Source: Dryobates pubescens
Taxonomy: Eukaryota; Chordata; Aves; Piciformes; Picidae
NCBI RefSeq assembly: GCF_014839835.1
Contig: NC_071646.1
Span: 4,650,001-4,714,000, forward strand
DNA: 64,000 nt
Direction: 5' to 3'
How positions within the stretch are numbered: position 1 is the first letter of the stretch; every line of letters starts with the position of its first letter. A program made the translations under genes and the position numbers. Below are positions 23,101 to 33,004 of this stretch, piece by piece. Below the pieces are notes generated by a model. It saw only the letters and a list, made by a program, of their open reading frames with translations, was not told where the DNA came from and made no database searches.

Positions 23101-26100
23101 TGGGCACCACAGGTGCTGTGTGGCGGTGCTGGCAGAGGTACTCACACAGGCGATGGAGAAAGGGCCACGGCGCAGGGCAGGCTCCGCCACCTCTGCCCAG
23201 TAGCGCTCGCACTTCTTCTGCGGAGAGGAGCAGGACAGCTTGGGTTATTCACCACCAGCCCACCCACGCTGGCTCCTCTCCCACTTTGCAGGACAAATCT
23301 CATGCTGGGAGGAGGTTCAGCTCTTGCAGCTGGCCAGCTCCAGCCTCCCGTTCTCTGGGGCCACTACTGCTGGTTTTGCTCTCCCAAGGAGGTAGCTGTG
23401 CTGCTAGGAACTATTTAAGAGTCTGCAGCTGGAGGCTCAGGAAACAGCTCCTACCAAACTCACTGCCTCTGAGGAGATTTAAGAAAATCCTGCATCTCCC
23501 CCCTCCCTGCCCTGGCAGTGTCATGGCAGAGGCCGTCTTCGAGATGTTACTCACCTTTCCCATTTCAAATTCCATGCAAGCCATGACTACAACCTGCAGA
23601 GAGAAATTTCATTAGAAAAGGCTGAGCACAAGTTTCATATCCAGGCAGCAAAAGCAAGTTCATCCCCTGCAGGCATTTATCATCAATGGGATGTTCTGAG
23701 GGCTGCTGTCCCCTGAGTCCTGGGCCAGTGGGCAAATTAAACTTGGGATATCACCCACAGCCCCAGCATGAGGACCTTTCCCACTCAAAGTGAGAGTGCA
23801 GAGACAGCCACAAGCAGACTCCTGGCTCAGCACAAGCATAGAGGGGGCTCATGGGAAGGAAGAAGGACACACACATCATCCTGGCACTCCCACTGTCTGC
23901 TCAGCCAAAAAGGACTCTGACTGGCTGTACAGACAACTTTTCATTTTAAAACATGAAAGAGATACAAATCTGCACCTTACCAGGACTTTATACTCCCAAA
24001 TCATTCTCCAAAAGTCAGTGACAGTAGCGGGGAGAGGCCCCTGGGTTGCAATGTATGCTCTTGGCCCATAGACACCCTAAAACAACATTCAGATCAGACA
24101 TGGAGACATCTTTGCATAGTTCACTAGCAGAAATAAAGTCATTCCTCTTTTTGAATCTCCCTTCCATCCAATGAGCCCATCACAGAGGCTTATTTATAGT
24201 TAAAATTTAGGCACCTACATTAAATTAAGTCACCAGAAACCAATGGTGTGCAAACCTCCTAAAGGCAAACCCATGCCATGGAGCTGGGCTTGAGGTGAAA
24301 TCTGCTCTCAGAGACCCCCAGTTCTTGCAGTGCCCTTGGGAGCTTCGAGGTGGTGTTGCAAGAGCTGATCCAGCTCTGCAGTATGCAGCTTAGCACATCT
24401 GCAGCTGTTGGCCAGATAATGAGCCATGACCTCCTTGTGGGAGTCTGTTCTTCTGCAGACAGGTCACACAGAGCCCTCAGTCATTGTGACGGAGATTGAA
24501 GGAAACCTCTATTCTCTCTCTCTCTCTCCATCCAAGTAGGGTCATGGACACAGGAGAGTCCCCAAATACATGCAGCTCCTGATGGAGAAGCAGCCTGTGT
24601 TGACCTGTGCTGTTGCTCTCTGCTGTGGTGGGTCTCAGCTGTGCTGCAGTGCAAGGCTTCCTGCCTCTGCACTGGTTTCAGGCGAGACAGTTCTGGCCAC
24701 TGTCACCCACCAAAGGCACTAACACTGACAAGGAAGTTAGGGCTGTGAGCCACAAACTGTTCCACCACCTGCCCCAACACCGTCACACGTCTCTTGCCCG
24801 CAGCCTGGTGCCTCTGTGCTGTTTCCAAAGGTCTCCCTGATCAAAGCCCTATGAGGAGAGGCTGAGGGAGCTGGAGTTGCTTAGCCTGGAGAAGAGGAGG
24901 CTCAGGGCAGACCTTACTGCTATCTACAACTACCCGAAGGGAGGTTGTAGCCAGGTGGGGGTTGTTGGTCTCTTCTCCCAGGCAACCACCACCAGAACAA
25001 GAGGACACAGTCTCAAGCTGCACCAGGGGAGGTTTAGGCTGGATGTTAGGAAGACGTTCTTCATAGAAAGAGTGATTGCCCATTGGAATGGGCTGTCCAG
25101 GGAGGTGGTGGAGTCACCATCACTGGAGGTGCATTACCTCAGCTCTTCTTGAGCACAGCCCAGAAACTACAGCACAGTCCTTTTGCTCACCAGAGCCACA
25201 GGACCTGTTCCTCCTCATGCAATTCAAGCAGGCAGTGCTAACAGTTGCACAGCAAAACACCACGAGAGGCAGTACCTTGATGAAGTTGGCGTTGATGTAA
25301 TGAGAATCTGCATCTGATGTAATCAGGGACAGCTCCACTCTGCTGTGGTCAACTGCAGGCACAAGAGAAGTAGCAATTACTGTTTGTCTCATGGTAGCTG
25401 AGCTCCTCAGACAGCAGCACAATGTGCTTTGGAGGAGGTGATACATCAGAGAGCTCACGCCAGAGCAGATGAGTGGCTGGGCAGGGAGCTAACACCTCCT
25501 CCTGCACCCCCTGAAAGCCCTGCATGGAGCTGCCAGCTGTCCTTCAGTGGGGAAGTGCTGCCACAGCCCTAGTGCAATGCCAGCCTCCTCTGACCATGGA
25601 GCAAGCCAAGCCTAAAATCATCCTGCACTCCATCTTACAGGCTCAAATGAGGGCTGTGGCTTAGGTTTTTAAATTTCTTTAAGCTCTGATGGATGAAAGA
25701 GGCAGATTTTGCCTGTAGTCTGCTACCTGGAGGTGTTTTGTCCATCAAAGCACTCTCTGTAAGACCATCGGAAATGGGGTTGCGATGTTACCCAGATAGC
25801 TTACTGGGACAATCATTAGAGGATGTGTTTCCTACTGAACAGAAGTTCTGTCTGTAGAAGACATGTGCCAAAGCCTTCCAGAGCACACACTGCAGCAGTC
25901 AGAGGCAAAGCCCTAAGACTGAAGAGCAGAACTCAAAGGCCAGCCGCAGCCTGGGATGTGCTCCCCAGCAAGCAGCAGTGCAGGTAGCTGCTAAAGGCTG
26001 AGAACAGGCTGGAGCTAGGACAAAAGGTTGATTAGGAACACGAGCCATTTCCAACCTACAGGGCAAGATGTCCTTGTATCTGTTCTTCTTGATGTTCTCT

Positions 26101-28931
26101 GGATGCTCAGATGCTGCTGTAGGGTAGATTTTATCCGACCTGTACTTCGTTGACTGCCTTTTCAGCTTCTGTGATGAAAGAGTGGAACAAATTACAGCAG
26201 ATGTGCTACATACAACACACTCCTAGAGACTCTGTGTGACAGGCTCTAGGGGGTCAGGTTCTCCACCACAAAGCAGGGTCTGCACCACTAATTCTTTCCC
26301 GAGTGGCTTTTCTCAGGGTGCTCTGTATAGAGACAGAAGCCACCCAAGAGCCCCAGCAGAGGCTTCTGAAAAATGGAAAGTGTGTGGTGAGGCTGTGCCC
26401 ACACCAGGCTGGGGCACGTAGGATGTTTTCATAGAGCACATGGAGCATTGCCCTCACAAGTGGAACACAGGGGAACCATTCTCAGTATCAATGGCACCCA
26501 GATAAGAGCAGCAGCAATGATAAACCAGCTTTAACAAGTGATATCAGAAAAGACTGATAAACCCACTGGGTTTTCTCACGTTGGTAAAGACATTCCCATC
26601 TGTAGCACTGCAAACAGTGATGCTCAAGCCTCTGGAGGAGCACAAGCAATTGGAGCTAAGTAGCTGCATGCACAATGACAGAGAAAGGAGGAGTTCTAGG
26701 GTAGACCCTGAGGGGTATGGATCTCTCATCTCTTTCATTTCCAGGGTAAAGCTGCAGCACTCTTGCAGAGTTCAAGCATTGTTTCCTGCCAGAGCACAGA
26801 ATTGTCTTTCAGCAGCTGCAGGAGAGTTCCAAACTCCCCTGCCTGCAGCCTGCTCTGGACAAGCCCCTGCTGGGACTCAATGCCCTTTGAGGCCAGCTCA
26901 CATGAAACTATAGAATGATGATTTTTGCCAAAGGGCCACACCAGGAGCTGGAGGGCTCTGTAGCTCAGATGTGCTTGACCAAGCCAAGCAGCCCCTTAGC
27001 AATACCACAGAACCTGCTGGAAAGCCTGCATGTGAGAGCAAGTGTAAGCAGTGAGGGTCAAACTGGCTGTGAGACTACACAGGCAGAAAAGGGGGGTTTA
27101 AACACCCCCCCCCTGTCATTTCCAGTAGCACTACCATGATCTGCACTTACAAACCTTGCTCACCCAGAGAGGGGAGGTGTTAGGGTGGAGAAATAGCATC
27201 AAATTTTTCTGCCAGGTTTGGGAATGCAGAACCATCACAACTGCCTGTCAAGATTTCCACATCTGCACAAGTGGCCATCAGCTCAAGCCATCCTGGGAAG
27301 ATCTCTGGCCAGCACAGGAGGAAATGTGGCCTTGGCCACTTCTACCTGCCAGTTTGGTCCAACAGTGAATGGTACCTTTGGCTGCTAAAAGCAGCCCTTG
27401 GACAGGGGCTTGGCAGCCTGAGCATGGCCCAGTCTCAGCACAGCAGAGGGGAAATGTGGCAGCCTATGACAGCATTTTGTTCCATGGAACAACAGACTGT
27501 CACTGCAGGCCCAGATGAATCACTTCCCTCTGACCCAGACACCTGGAAACCTAGCACTAAGCTTTTCCCAAGTGTTTGAAGTGCCAGGCTTCACTGGTAG
27601 GATGAAGTAGGGCTGGATCTGGAGGAGACTCCTAGGGAACCCCCACCTCTTTCCTGAAGACCACTACCCTTCCCCAGGAGAAGCTTGGGGTCAGTGGTTG
27701 TTCTGGTGTTTGAGACATCTCAGATCTTACAGATGTACCAGTTTTACCCTTCTCTATGTCTGCTAAAGCTGGGGGATGCCTTTTCTCCTCAGAGCATCCC
27801 AGAGACTCTGCCAGAGCAAACTTTCTCTATCTGATCTGTCAGCAGCCATCATCTAAGACTGCAGCCATCTAAGACTCAGCCCTGCCACCCAAACAAATAA
27901 AAGATGTCACAGAGATCACAGATCAGGGCACTGCACAGATTCAGCCAGCTAGACCCTGCAGAGTGCAGGAGATGGTGGGAGCCATCAGCACTTTTTGCTA
28001 GCTTTCCCCTGGGGGAGCAAGTTAATCTCCAGGAGGGCCCAGCAGTGCTGCTGGACATAGAACACTTGCACTGGTCGGTGATGGATGCCCCAACCCTTCC
28101 CTGTAATCCAGCACAGTGCTGGACCCTGGAGGCATGGCTCCTCCAGCTGCTCAAAGCACTGCCTCCTTGCAACATGGACATTGTCCCCAGTGTGAGGAGA
28201 GAAGGAGCAGACTCAGGTCCACAGGGAATTTCTCTGGACTCCTGCTCCCTATGCTGCTGCTGGCACCAGGGGAGGGGGTTCTATTGAAGAAAGACAAGAC
28301 AAGACAAGACAAAAGAGAAGAGAAAGAGAAGAGAAAGAGAAGAGAAAGAGAAGAGAAAGAGAAGAGAAAGAGAAGAGAAAGAGAAGAGAAAGAGAAGAGA
28401 AGAGAAGAGAAGAGAAATAAAAATGAAAAGAGAAAAATAAAAAAGAAAAGAGAAAATAAAATAAAAATAAAACTGTCCAGTGTCAGCTGGAGCTCCCTGG
28501 TGGGAACACAGGAGGCTCAAATGGAATGGGCTGCAAGGGCAGAGGGGCAGCGGCTCCACATTCCCTGGGTATCGCCAGGCGAAGTGAAACTGTGTCCTGC
28601 CAGGCACGTTTGCACAGCAGAAAACAGGAAGCACTTAGACAATTATTTAAAAAGCAAACAGTTTTACTTTGAACACAAGCTACGAAATTGCTCTTCTGTC
28701 TGTGCATTCCTTTTATCCCAGCTAGCTGCTGCCTCTTTCTGCTGTAAAATTCAGGGCCAACCTTGTCCCGTTCAGATCACCTCCCCATTGAGAAGCGACT
28801 GAGCAGTCCCCTCTAAAATCAACCAAACCCCAGAGAGAACTCACCAAAAACTCCTCCACAAACTCTTCTCGGTTGAGCTTCTTGCCTTGGGCCCTTTCCA
28901 GGTTTTGCAGCAGAATCTCCCTTTGGTCCAT
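11163..28931 (-). CDS. PTPN22: PTPN22 (LYP/PEP), lymphoid tyrosine phosphatase, complete, 21 coding exons
   Basis: This is a cytosolic protein tyrosine phosphatase that damps antigen-receptor signalling in lymphocytes, partly in complex with the kinase CSK. Coding exons 1-21: 28845-28931, 26060-26168, 25276-25352, 23981-24076, 23555-23593, 23146-23217, 23008-23067, 22459-22601, 21892-21958, 21024-21101, 20414-20506, 19002-19078, 17452-18209, 16428-16493, 16156-16286, 15308-15335, 14809-14889, 13636-13742, 12957-12987, 12150-12227, 11163-11227. They sum to 2343 nt, one intact frame of 780 residues (human 807). The catalytic domain (about 1-300) keeps human numbering: RQSTKY around Ser35, Cys129 (VMAC), WPD Asp195, P-loop [10 protein letters not shown] with Cys227 and Cys231, and Q-loop Gln274/Gln278. 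The interdomain is long and diverged (mostly exon 13). Proline motifs are P1 [14 protein letters not shown] (590-603) and P2 [13 protein letters not shown] (669-681). The C-terminal tail ends [12 protein letters not shown]. The start is MDQREIL, as in the family. Exons 12, 18 and 20 are the least certain. Confidence 0.95.
11346..11695 (-). mobile_element. CR1 LINE fragment in PTPN22 intron 20
   Basis: This is the 3' part of CR1 ORF2 in minus orientation. The translation resembles the family ending ([35 protein letters not shown]). Its 3' end shows a degenerate AGAATAGAATAGCATAG pentamer tail at about 11346-11368. It is broken and 5'-truncated. Confidence 0.9.
13887..14670 (-). mobile_element. 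CR1 LINE fragment with pentamer tail in PTPN22 intron 17
   Basis: A minus-strand CR1 of about 0.78 kb occupying nearly three quarters of the intron. The ORF2 C-terminus translates to [23 protein letters not shown] and, further upstream, [21 protein letters not shown] and SRSREVILP. Its 3' end (low coordinates) is a clean run of about 13 units of TAGAA/TTCTA at about 13887-13951. It is 5'-truncated, so it cannot move by itself. Confidence 0.93.
15780..16090 (-). mobile_element. CR1 LINE fragment in PTPN22 intron 15
   Basis: A minus-strand CR1 3' fragment of a different subfamily from the one at 13887. Its plus-strand signature (AGATCATCTACTCCAACCTC, CACAGCCTCCCTAGGCAGCC) is shared with the copy at 43573. 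It ends about 65 bp from the donor of exon 15, so it forms most of the proximal intron. Confidence 0.88.
16428..16493 (-). CDS. PTPN22: PTPN22 exon 14: CSK-binding P1 motif
   Basis: This exon encodes [22 protein letters not shown]. The P1 motif of human PTPN22 ([14 protein letters not shown]) binds the CSK SH3 domain, and its Arg620 is the site of the human autoimmunity variant R620W. Here the arginine is kept (Arg596), but the residue before it is Glu instead of Val. Two AG acceptors lie 4 nt apart; only the inner one keeps the frame, because the outer one gives a stop within three codons. Confidence 0.92.
17452..18209 (-). CDS. PTPN22: PTPN22 exon 13: large interdomain exon
   Basis: At 758 bp this is the largest PTPN22 exon. 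It encodes most of the regulatory interdomain between the phosphatase domain and the proline motifs. Similarity to mammals is patchy; recognisable islands are QKHHSLEF and TRTASTPF. The acceptor is TTGCAG|CTCAGAG and the donor CAGA|GTAAGTGG. The phases fit exons 12 and 14. The protein is rich in Ser/Pro and carries no fold I recognise. Confidence 0.85.
22459..22601 (-). CDS. PTPN22: PTPN22 exon 8: WPD loop and start of the P-loop
   Basis: This exon encodes residues 181-227 plus two bases. It begins EETRT-type sequence at the junction with exon 7. It contains [10 protein letters not shown], whose Asp195 is the general acid, and ends CIHC with the nucleophile Cys227. Exon 9 (21892-21958) completes Ser228 and supplies AGCGRTG. 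Splitting the active-site loop across an intron matches the human gene. All residues needed for catalysis are present, so the enzyme should be active. Confidence 0.95.
24838..25133 (+). mobile_element. CR1 LINE fragment in PTPN22 intron 3
   Basis: Plus orientation, antisense to PTPN22. Translation gives the CR1 ORF2 end: [34 protein letters not shown] and VVESPSLEV. Neither a 5' region nor a tail is recognisable, so it is a fragment. It lies about 140 bp from exon 3. Confidence 0.92.
28287..28473 (+). repeat. Purine-rich AGAAAGAGAAG repeat in PTPN22 intron 1
   Basis: A simple repeat. Four AAGAC units (to 28310) lead into an uninterrupted purine tract of 107 bp (28311-28417). This tract is built largely of about seven copies of the 11-mer AGAAAGAGAAG and then of a GAGAA 5-mer. 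An A-rich tail with a few T follows to about 28473. It lies about 0.4 kb inside intron 1, on the template side of PTPN22. Confidence 0.95.
28845..28931 (-). CDS. PTPN22: PTPN22 exon 1 (start codon exon)
   Basis: Encodes [20 protein letters not shown] and the following REEFVEEFL, matching the human N-terminal helix. An in-frame ATG 19 codons upstream (28988) is not supported by family comparison. The donor is TTTTTG|GTGAGT. The upstream region is not a strong CpG island, in keeping with a blood-cell-restricted gene. Confidence 0.93.
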
Positions 28932-29814
28932 GCTGCTGGAGCCCAAGCGTGGCTGGCCTGCCCCTGGGAGCGGACATGTCAAGTGCATGCCCCAGCGGAA
29001 AGCACCAGCCCGGAGAGCACTGCTGCGGGCTGTGGTTTTCTGACTTCATCACCAGTCCCGAAGGAACTTGGTGTGTAACAGAGACTGTGGCCCAACAGCA
29101 AAGCAAACCTCGCAGCCCGGGGCCCTGGCGCCTCCTTTGAAACCCACACAGAGCAAGGGCAGGCAGCGCTCGGAGGGGCAGAACTGCCCCAGCCCCTTGG
29201 GCACTGCATGCCCCTGGCATGCCCTGCCTTGGATCTCTGCACAGTTGGAGGTCTGGAGCTTGAGCGTGGTGGTCCCCAGGGACCAGTCTTGGTCAACATA
29301 TTCCATCAATGATCTGGTGGAAGGGACAAAGTGGACCCCTCAGCCAGTCCAGTTTGCTGATAGTTCCAAAATAGAAGGAATGGCTGACACCCCCTCATGC
29401 TGTGCTGGCATCCAGTGAGACCAGGACAGGCTGGAGAGTTGGGGAAGAGGAACCTCTGAAGGTTTGACCAGGGCAAGTGTAGGATCTTGCACCTGGGGAG
29501 GCATAATATCCTGCACCAGCACCGGTGAGGGGCTGACCTGCTGAAAAACAGCTCTGCAGAGAAGGGCCTGGGAGTGCTGGGGGACAATGAGTAGAGTGAA
29601 GCACACTTTTATGGTTAAATTTAAGAGAAACACGAGAAGAAAACCAAATTAATTAAAAACCCCTCATTTATTAATTTTCACTTTTCATCTCTTTCATTGT
29701 TGCAGAGCTGCACAGTCCTGCTTGCAGTCTTTGGAAGAAATATAGCAGCATTTCTTTCAGTGAGAGCAGCAAAAGCCCAGCCTCACCTTCTGGGAAGCAG
29801 TGTAGTCTGTTCTT
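28932..29814. other. Short PTPN22 5' flank and BCL2L15 3' UTR
   Basis: Only about 0.88 kb separates the BCL2L15 stop codon from the PTPN22 start codon. It contains the PTPN22 5' UTR and promoter (position unknown), a CR1 fragment, and the BCL2L15 3' UTR. The BCL2L15 poly(A) signal AATAAA on minus is at 29667-29672, which gives a 3' UTR of about 0.15-0.17 kb. Confidence 0.7.
29255..29600 (+). mobile_element. CR1 LINE fragment (reverse transcriptase part) between PTPN22 and BCL2L15
   Basis: A plus-strand fragment of CR1 ORF2 from the reverse-transcriptase region, not the usual 3' end. Recognisable pieces are INDLVEGTKW, QFADSSKIEGMADTP (family FADDTKLGGVADTP) and RLESWG. It is degenerate and lacks both ends. 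It lies about 0.3 kb upstream of the PTPN22 start codon. Confidence 0.8.
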
Positions 29815-32286
29815 TCAACTGCCCAAGTTCTCCTGAAAACAACCAAAAAACCCCCATGTGTGTTTTAGAGAAAGAATTCAAGGTAGGTTTAAAGGAACAA
29901 GCAGGAGGAGAATGAAGCAGGATGGAGGGACAAGCAGCACACCACTCACCATAACCCAGACCTGGACTGATTCCATCCCTTCCTCTCATAAAACACCCAA
30001 GAGGGGTCTATAAAGCTGCAGGAGCAGGGTGCTGCTTTTTGCATGGCCCACCTTTCATTGTAATTCTCATCTAAGGGAACAAGTTGAGCTCCCATGGTTC
30101 TGAGATAAGGAATTAAACCCTGAGACAATAAAGTGGATGGGAAGTTTGACACTGACTCCAGTAGAGCTTCACTGAGGTGTTTGGCAAAGCCATGCTCCTG
30201 TGGCTGTACCAGAGCTGTCTGGGGGATCAGGCTGGGTACCAGAGATGAGCTGAGCAGAGCTGAGCAGAGCAGGTGGGACAGGTAAGTGCCACAAAGGAAG
30301 AACCATAAATGCCAGGCAAACATCACCACCACTTTCACATCCTTACCCATCCACCGTGGGCCTCAATGTAGTTTCTCACTTGAGAATTTCCATTGATCTC
30401 TCTTATGAGTAGGCTGGGATCCAGCATGCCTGGGACTTTCTCACCAACAAGCCTTACTAATTTCACACAAACACAGAGAAAAGCTCTTTCATAGACCAGC
30501 TCAGGGTTCTGGTCATTCCACCTCCTGATGAGAGATTCCACGGCGGCACCAAACTTCTCCACCTGCAAGCATTGAGAGGGCAGTTTGAGCTTCTGTTTAA
30601 ATGACAGTGTTATAAGACTTGGCTTTCAAGTCTGTTGAAGTCATGTTTGTGCTTCTTCTCCCTATGACTCTCTTCTTTGGAAGAGAGGAGGAAAAGCAGC
30701 TTCCACAGTGCCTTGTTCAGCTGCTGTCCTGGGCCCATGACACAGGAATGAAGAGATGCTGCAGGGGGAGATGTCCCTTCCGCTCAGCCCCACCCTGGCC
30801 CCCACAGCATAAGCTGTGCTGCTCCCCAGGCTTCTCCCATTCCCCAGCACAAGGCTGTCTGCAGATACAGAGCTGGACAGGCCAAGGAATGCTTTACCTT
30901 CCCCTGAAGCACTTCAGCCAGAGGCTCTGAGGAGACTCTTTCAAAATCCAGGTTGCATTGGTCCCCCATCTGCCGCAGGCGGCTGGCGACCACCCTTGTG
31001 TCGAATGTGAGGGGTGGTCCTCCTGCAGACTGTGCAGGCCCTGGAGCAGAGAGAGTTTCAAAGTCTTATAGTGACCCAAATCTGGGGAGGTTTTCATCTT
31101 AGGAGGTGAGAAGGCAAAGGCATAATTCACACACTTCAAGCGTATAAAACCGCTGGGACTTCTCAGCTGAACTTCAGGAGGGAGAGAGCCTCAGCTGAAG
31201 TTTTTCCTTTAGAGCATCCAGAGGTGAAAATCCCAACCACAAAGGACTGTTTATTTTTGCTGAACATTACTAAAACAAGGTTCAGGCAGAAGGAGCTACC
31301 CAGCACTGAAAGTTCCAGCAAAGCCATTTCCACGTTTGACAAAGCCAGAAGGAACTGAAAGAAGGATCTTCAAACATAAAACCAAGGACAACTTGATCTG
31401 GAGGCATCGCTTCCTGATCCTACCCCCCTCCCTCATCCTGCCGCTGATCCCAGCTCAGCTGCTCTCGCTCAGGTGCCTGCATCTCTTCCTGAGCTTCTCA
31501 GTGCCCAGGACAGCAGAGGCAGAGGAAACAGCATCTGATCCAGGGTGGGGAAATGAGCCTGGAGATTTTTCCTTCAGACTAAATGGCAAATTCCATGAAG
31601 CTTTTGAGAAACGTTGCTACCTAGTGTCAGCAAGCTCTGGGGGGGTCTCTTGGGACATCCCTGCATGTTTGCTGCCAAGGAAATAATGCAAAAAAGCAAG
31701 CTGAATACAGATGGGATTCTGAGTTTCTTCAGCATGCAGAGTAGCCCAAATGACCACATTGTATCCCACATGGCAAGCCAACTGTATATCTGATAAGCAA
31801 CGTGACCTTTCTATTTGATAACGCCGGTTGGAGCTTGCCCCACCGCATTGATCTGGAGCAAGCTGGAACCTGTGGACTTCTGCAGCCAGCAGCAGCACCT
31901 TCCCTGCCAGCACTGCCCCAGAGAGAGGAGAGCTGGTGGCTGTCCCTCAGCCCCATTGCCCAACCCTGCAAAGCCAGGCGGTGGCCACAGGTAGCCTGGC
32001 ACTCAAAACTGAAACTTTTTCCCTGAGGGACAGACAGCTCAGACACCATCACAAGCCTCCATTTTAGGGAACCTGGCAACCCCAAGACACAGCCTCCTTC
32101 CTTTAAGTGTTCAGTCTGAAGGCTGCTCTGCCATCTGCAGCAAGGGCACCATGTTTTCCTCCCACAGCAGGGCTCACCACCTGAGTCAGTCTCCAGACTC
32201 CGGCAGTCGGTCTCATCGTCGTCATCAAAGAGATCAGAGAACAAGGCCTGCACCACGCACGCCGTCTGCTCCTCGAAGGTTGCCAT
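29815..32286 (-). CDS. BCL2L15: BCL2L15 (Bfk), BCL2-like protein 15, complete
   Basis: Coding exons 32178-32286, 30898-31022, 30347-30562 and 29815-29832 total 468 nt, an intact 155-residue protein (human 163). The family is a weakly pro-apoptotic BCL2 relative without a C-terminal membrane anchor; none is seen here. The start MATFEEQTACVV matches human TFEEQTECIV. A BH3-like core LRQMGD (52-57) sits in exon 2. Exon 3 carries the conserved ELVYERAFL, the BH1/BH2-like half, and HGGW, which is completed by ENLGS from a last exon with only five sense codons. Exon 1 is acidic (DDDDETD, 21-27) compared with mammals. The exon 1 donor is ambiguous by one codon: GTGGTG at 32180 or the better GTGAGC at 32177. 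The gene lies between PTPN22 and AP4B1, on the same strand as both, as in human. Confidence 0.93.
29833..32177 (-). other. BCL2L15: BCL2L15 introns
   Basis: Introns at 29833-30346, 30563-30897 and 31023-32177. No transposon, RNA gene or further coding exon is visible in them. A short GAGCTGAGCA-type repeat occurs near 30244-30270. Confidence 0.75.
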
Positions 32287-33000
32287 CAGTCTCCCCCCTG
32301 CAGAGTGGGCCAGGCTGCTTCTCTGCAGTTGAGTTTGGCCTCCAGCTTTGTCTCCCTTTTCCCCGTGTTCCACAGCCTGTTGCTTCTGGGAATCCTGTGA
32401 GCCCAGACTCCACCCCGGAAGGGCACAACATGCCACTATTTGCTCCCTTGACTTTCGTAATTCAAGCTAGGGGTGTGGTTTAGTTTCAAAATAAGTAATT
32501 TCTGTTCAGATCAACCAAAATAATTATTTACAAGTTATCAAAGTCTGCTGACTTCCTCATTCATCAAGAAAGGGATCTGGATGAAAAGTTGCAAGCTCCA
32601 AGTTCCACCCCAAAGACTAGATGGGGTCTGGCCACAGTAGACCAAGCTTGCCATGCCATCCAGTTTCTCTGATGGGGCCAGTGCCCCAGTGGGGCAGGGA
32701 TGGGCACACAACACAGACAAAGACCCTGGGGACTGTCAGTAGGAGTTCTTATCTGCTGAGTTCTTATCTGGCTGTGATTCAGCTGCAGGCAGCTCACCTG
32801 TTACAGTAACTTGGCATACAAGACTGACATTGATTGTGGCACAATTGTTCCTTAAGGCATTGCTTCCAAGAAGTTGAGAGGGCAAAGCCCTGGCTGGCAC
32901 AGGCAGGAGTGGGGCTGTGGCTCGGTCTGGAGCCGTGGCAGTGACTGGATGACTCCATCCCACAGTCTCCAGAGGTGAACAAAGAAGCATTCAAAAAACA
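32287..33000. other. BCL2L15 5' flank / AP4B1 downstream region
   Basis: This stretch contains the BCL2L15 5' UTR and promoter at an unmapped position. There is no strong CpG island and I see no repeat family. It ends at the predicted AP4B1 cleavage region. Confidence 0.6.
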
Positions 33001-33004
33001 GCCA

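Larger units (their letters stand above)
11228..28844 (-). other. PTPN22: PTPN22 introns
   Basis: Introns longer than 300 bp: 26169-28844 (holds a purine-rich repeat near exon 1), 25353-26059, 24077-25275 (CR1), 23594-23980, 23218-23554, 22602-23007, 21959-22458, 21102-21891, 20507-21023, 19079-20413, 18210-19001, 16494-17451, 15336-16155 (CR1), 14890-15307, 13743-14808 (mostly CR1), 12988-13635, 12228-12956 and 11228-12149 (CR1). Apart from these repeats I see nothing in them that I can name. Confidence 0.8.

Noticed and set aside
24838-25133. Peptide that looks like a conserved protein ([14 protein letters not shown]...)
   Set aside because: It is the CR1 LINE ORF2 C-terminus, also seen at 11346, 13887 and 43573; not a host gene.
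28116-28802. A 228-codon plus-strand frame between 28.1 and 28.8 kb
   Set aside because: Its length comes from the stop-free purine repeat (Glu/Lys/Arg runs); the flanks match nothing.
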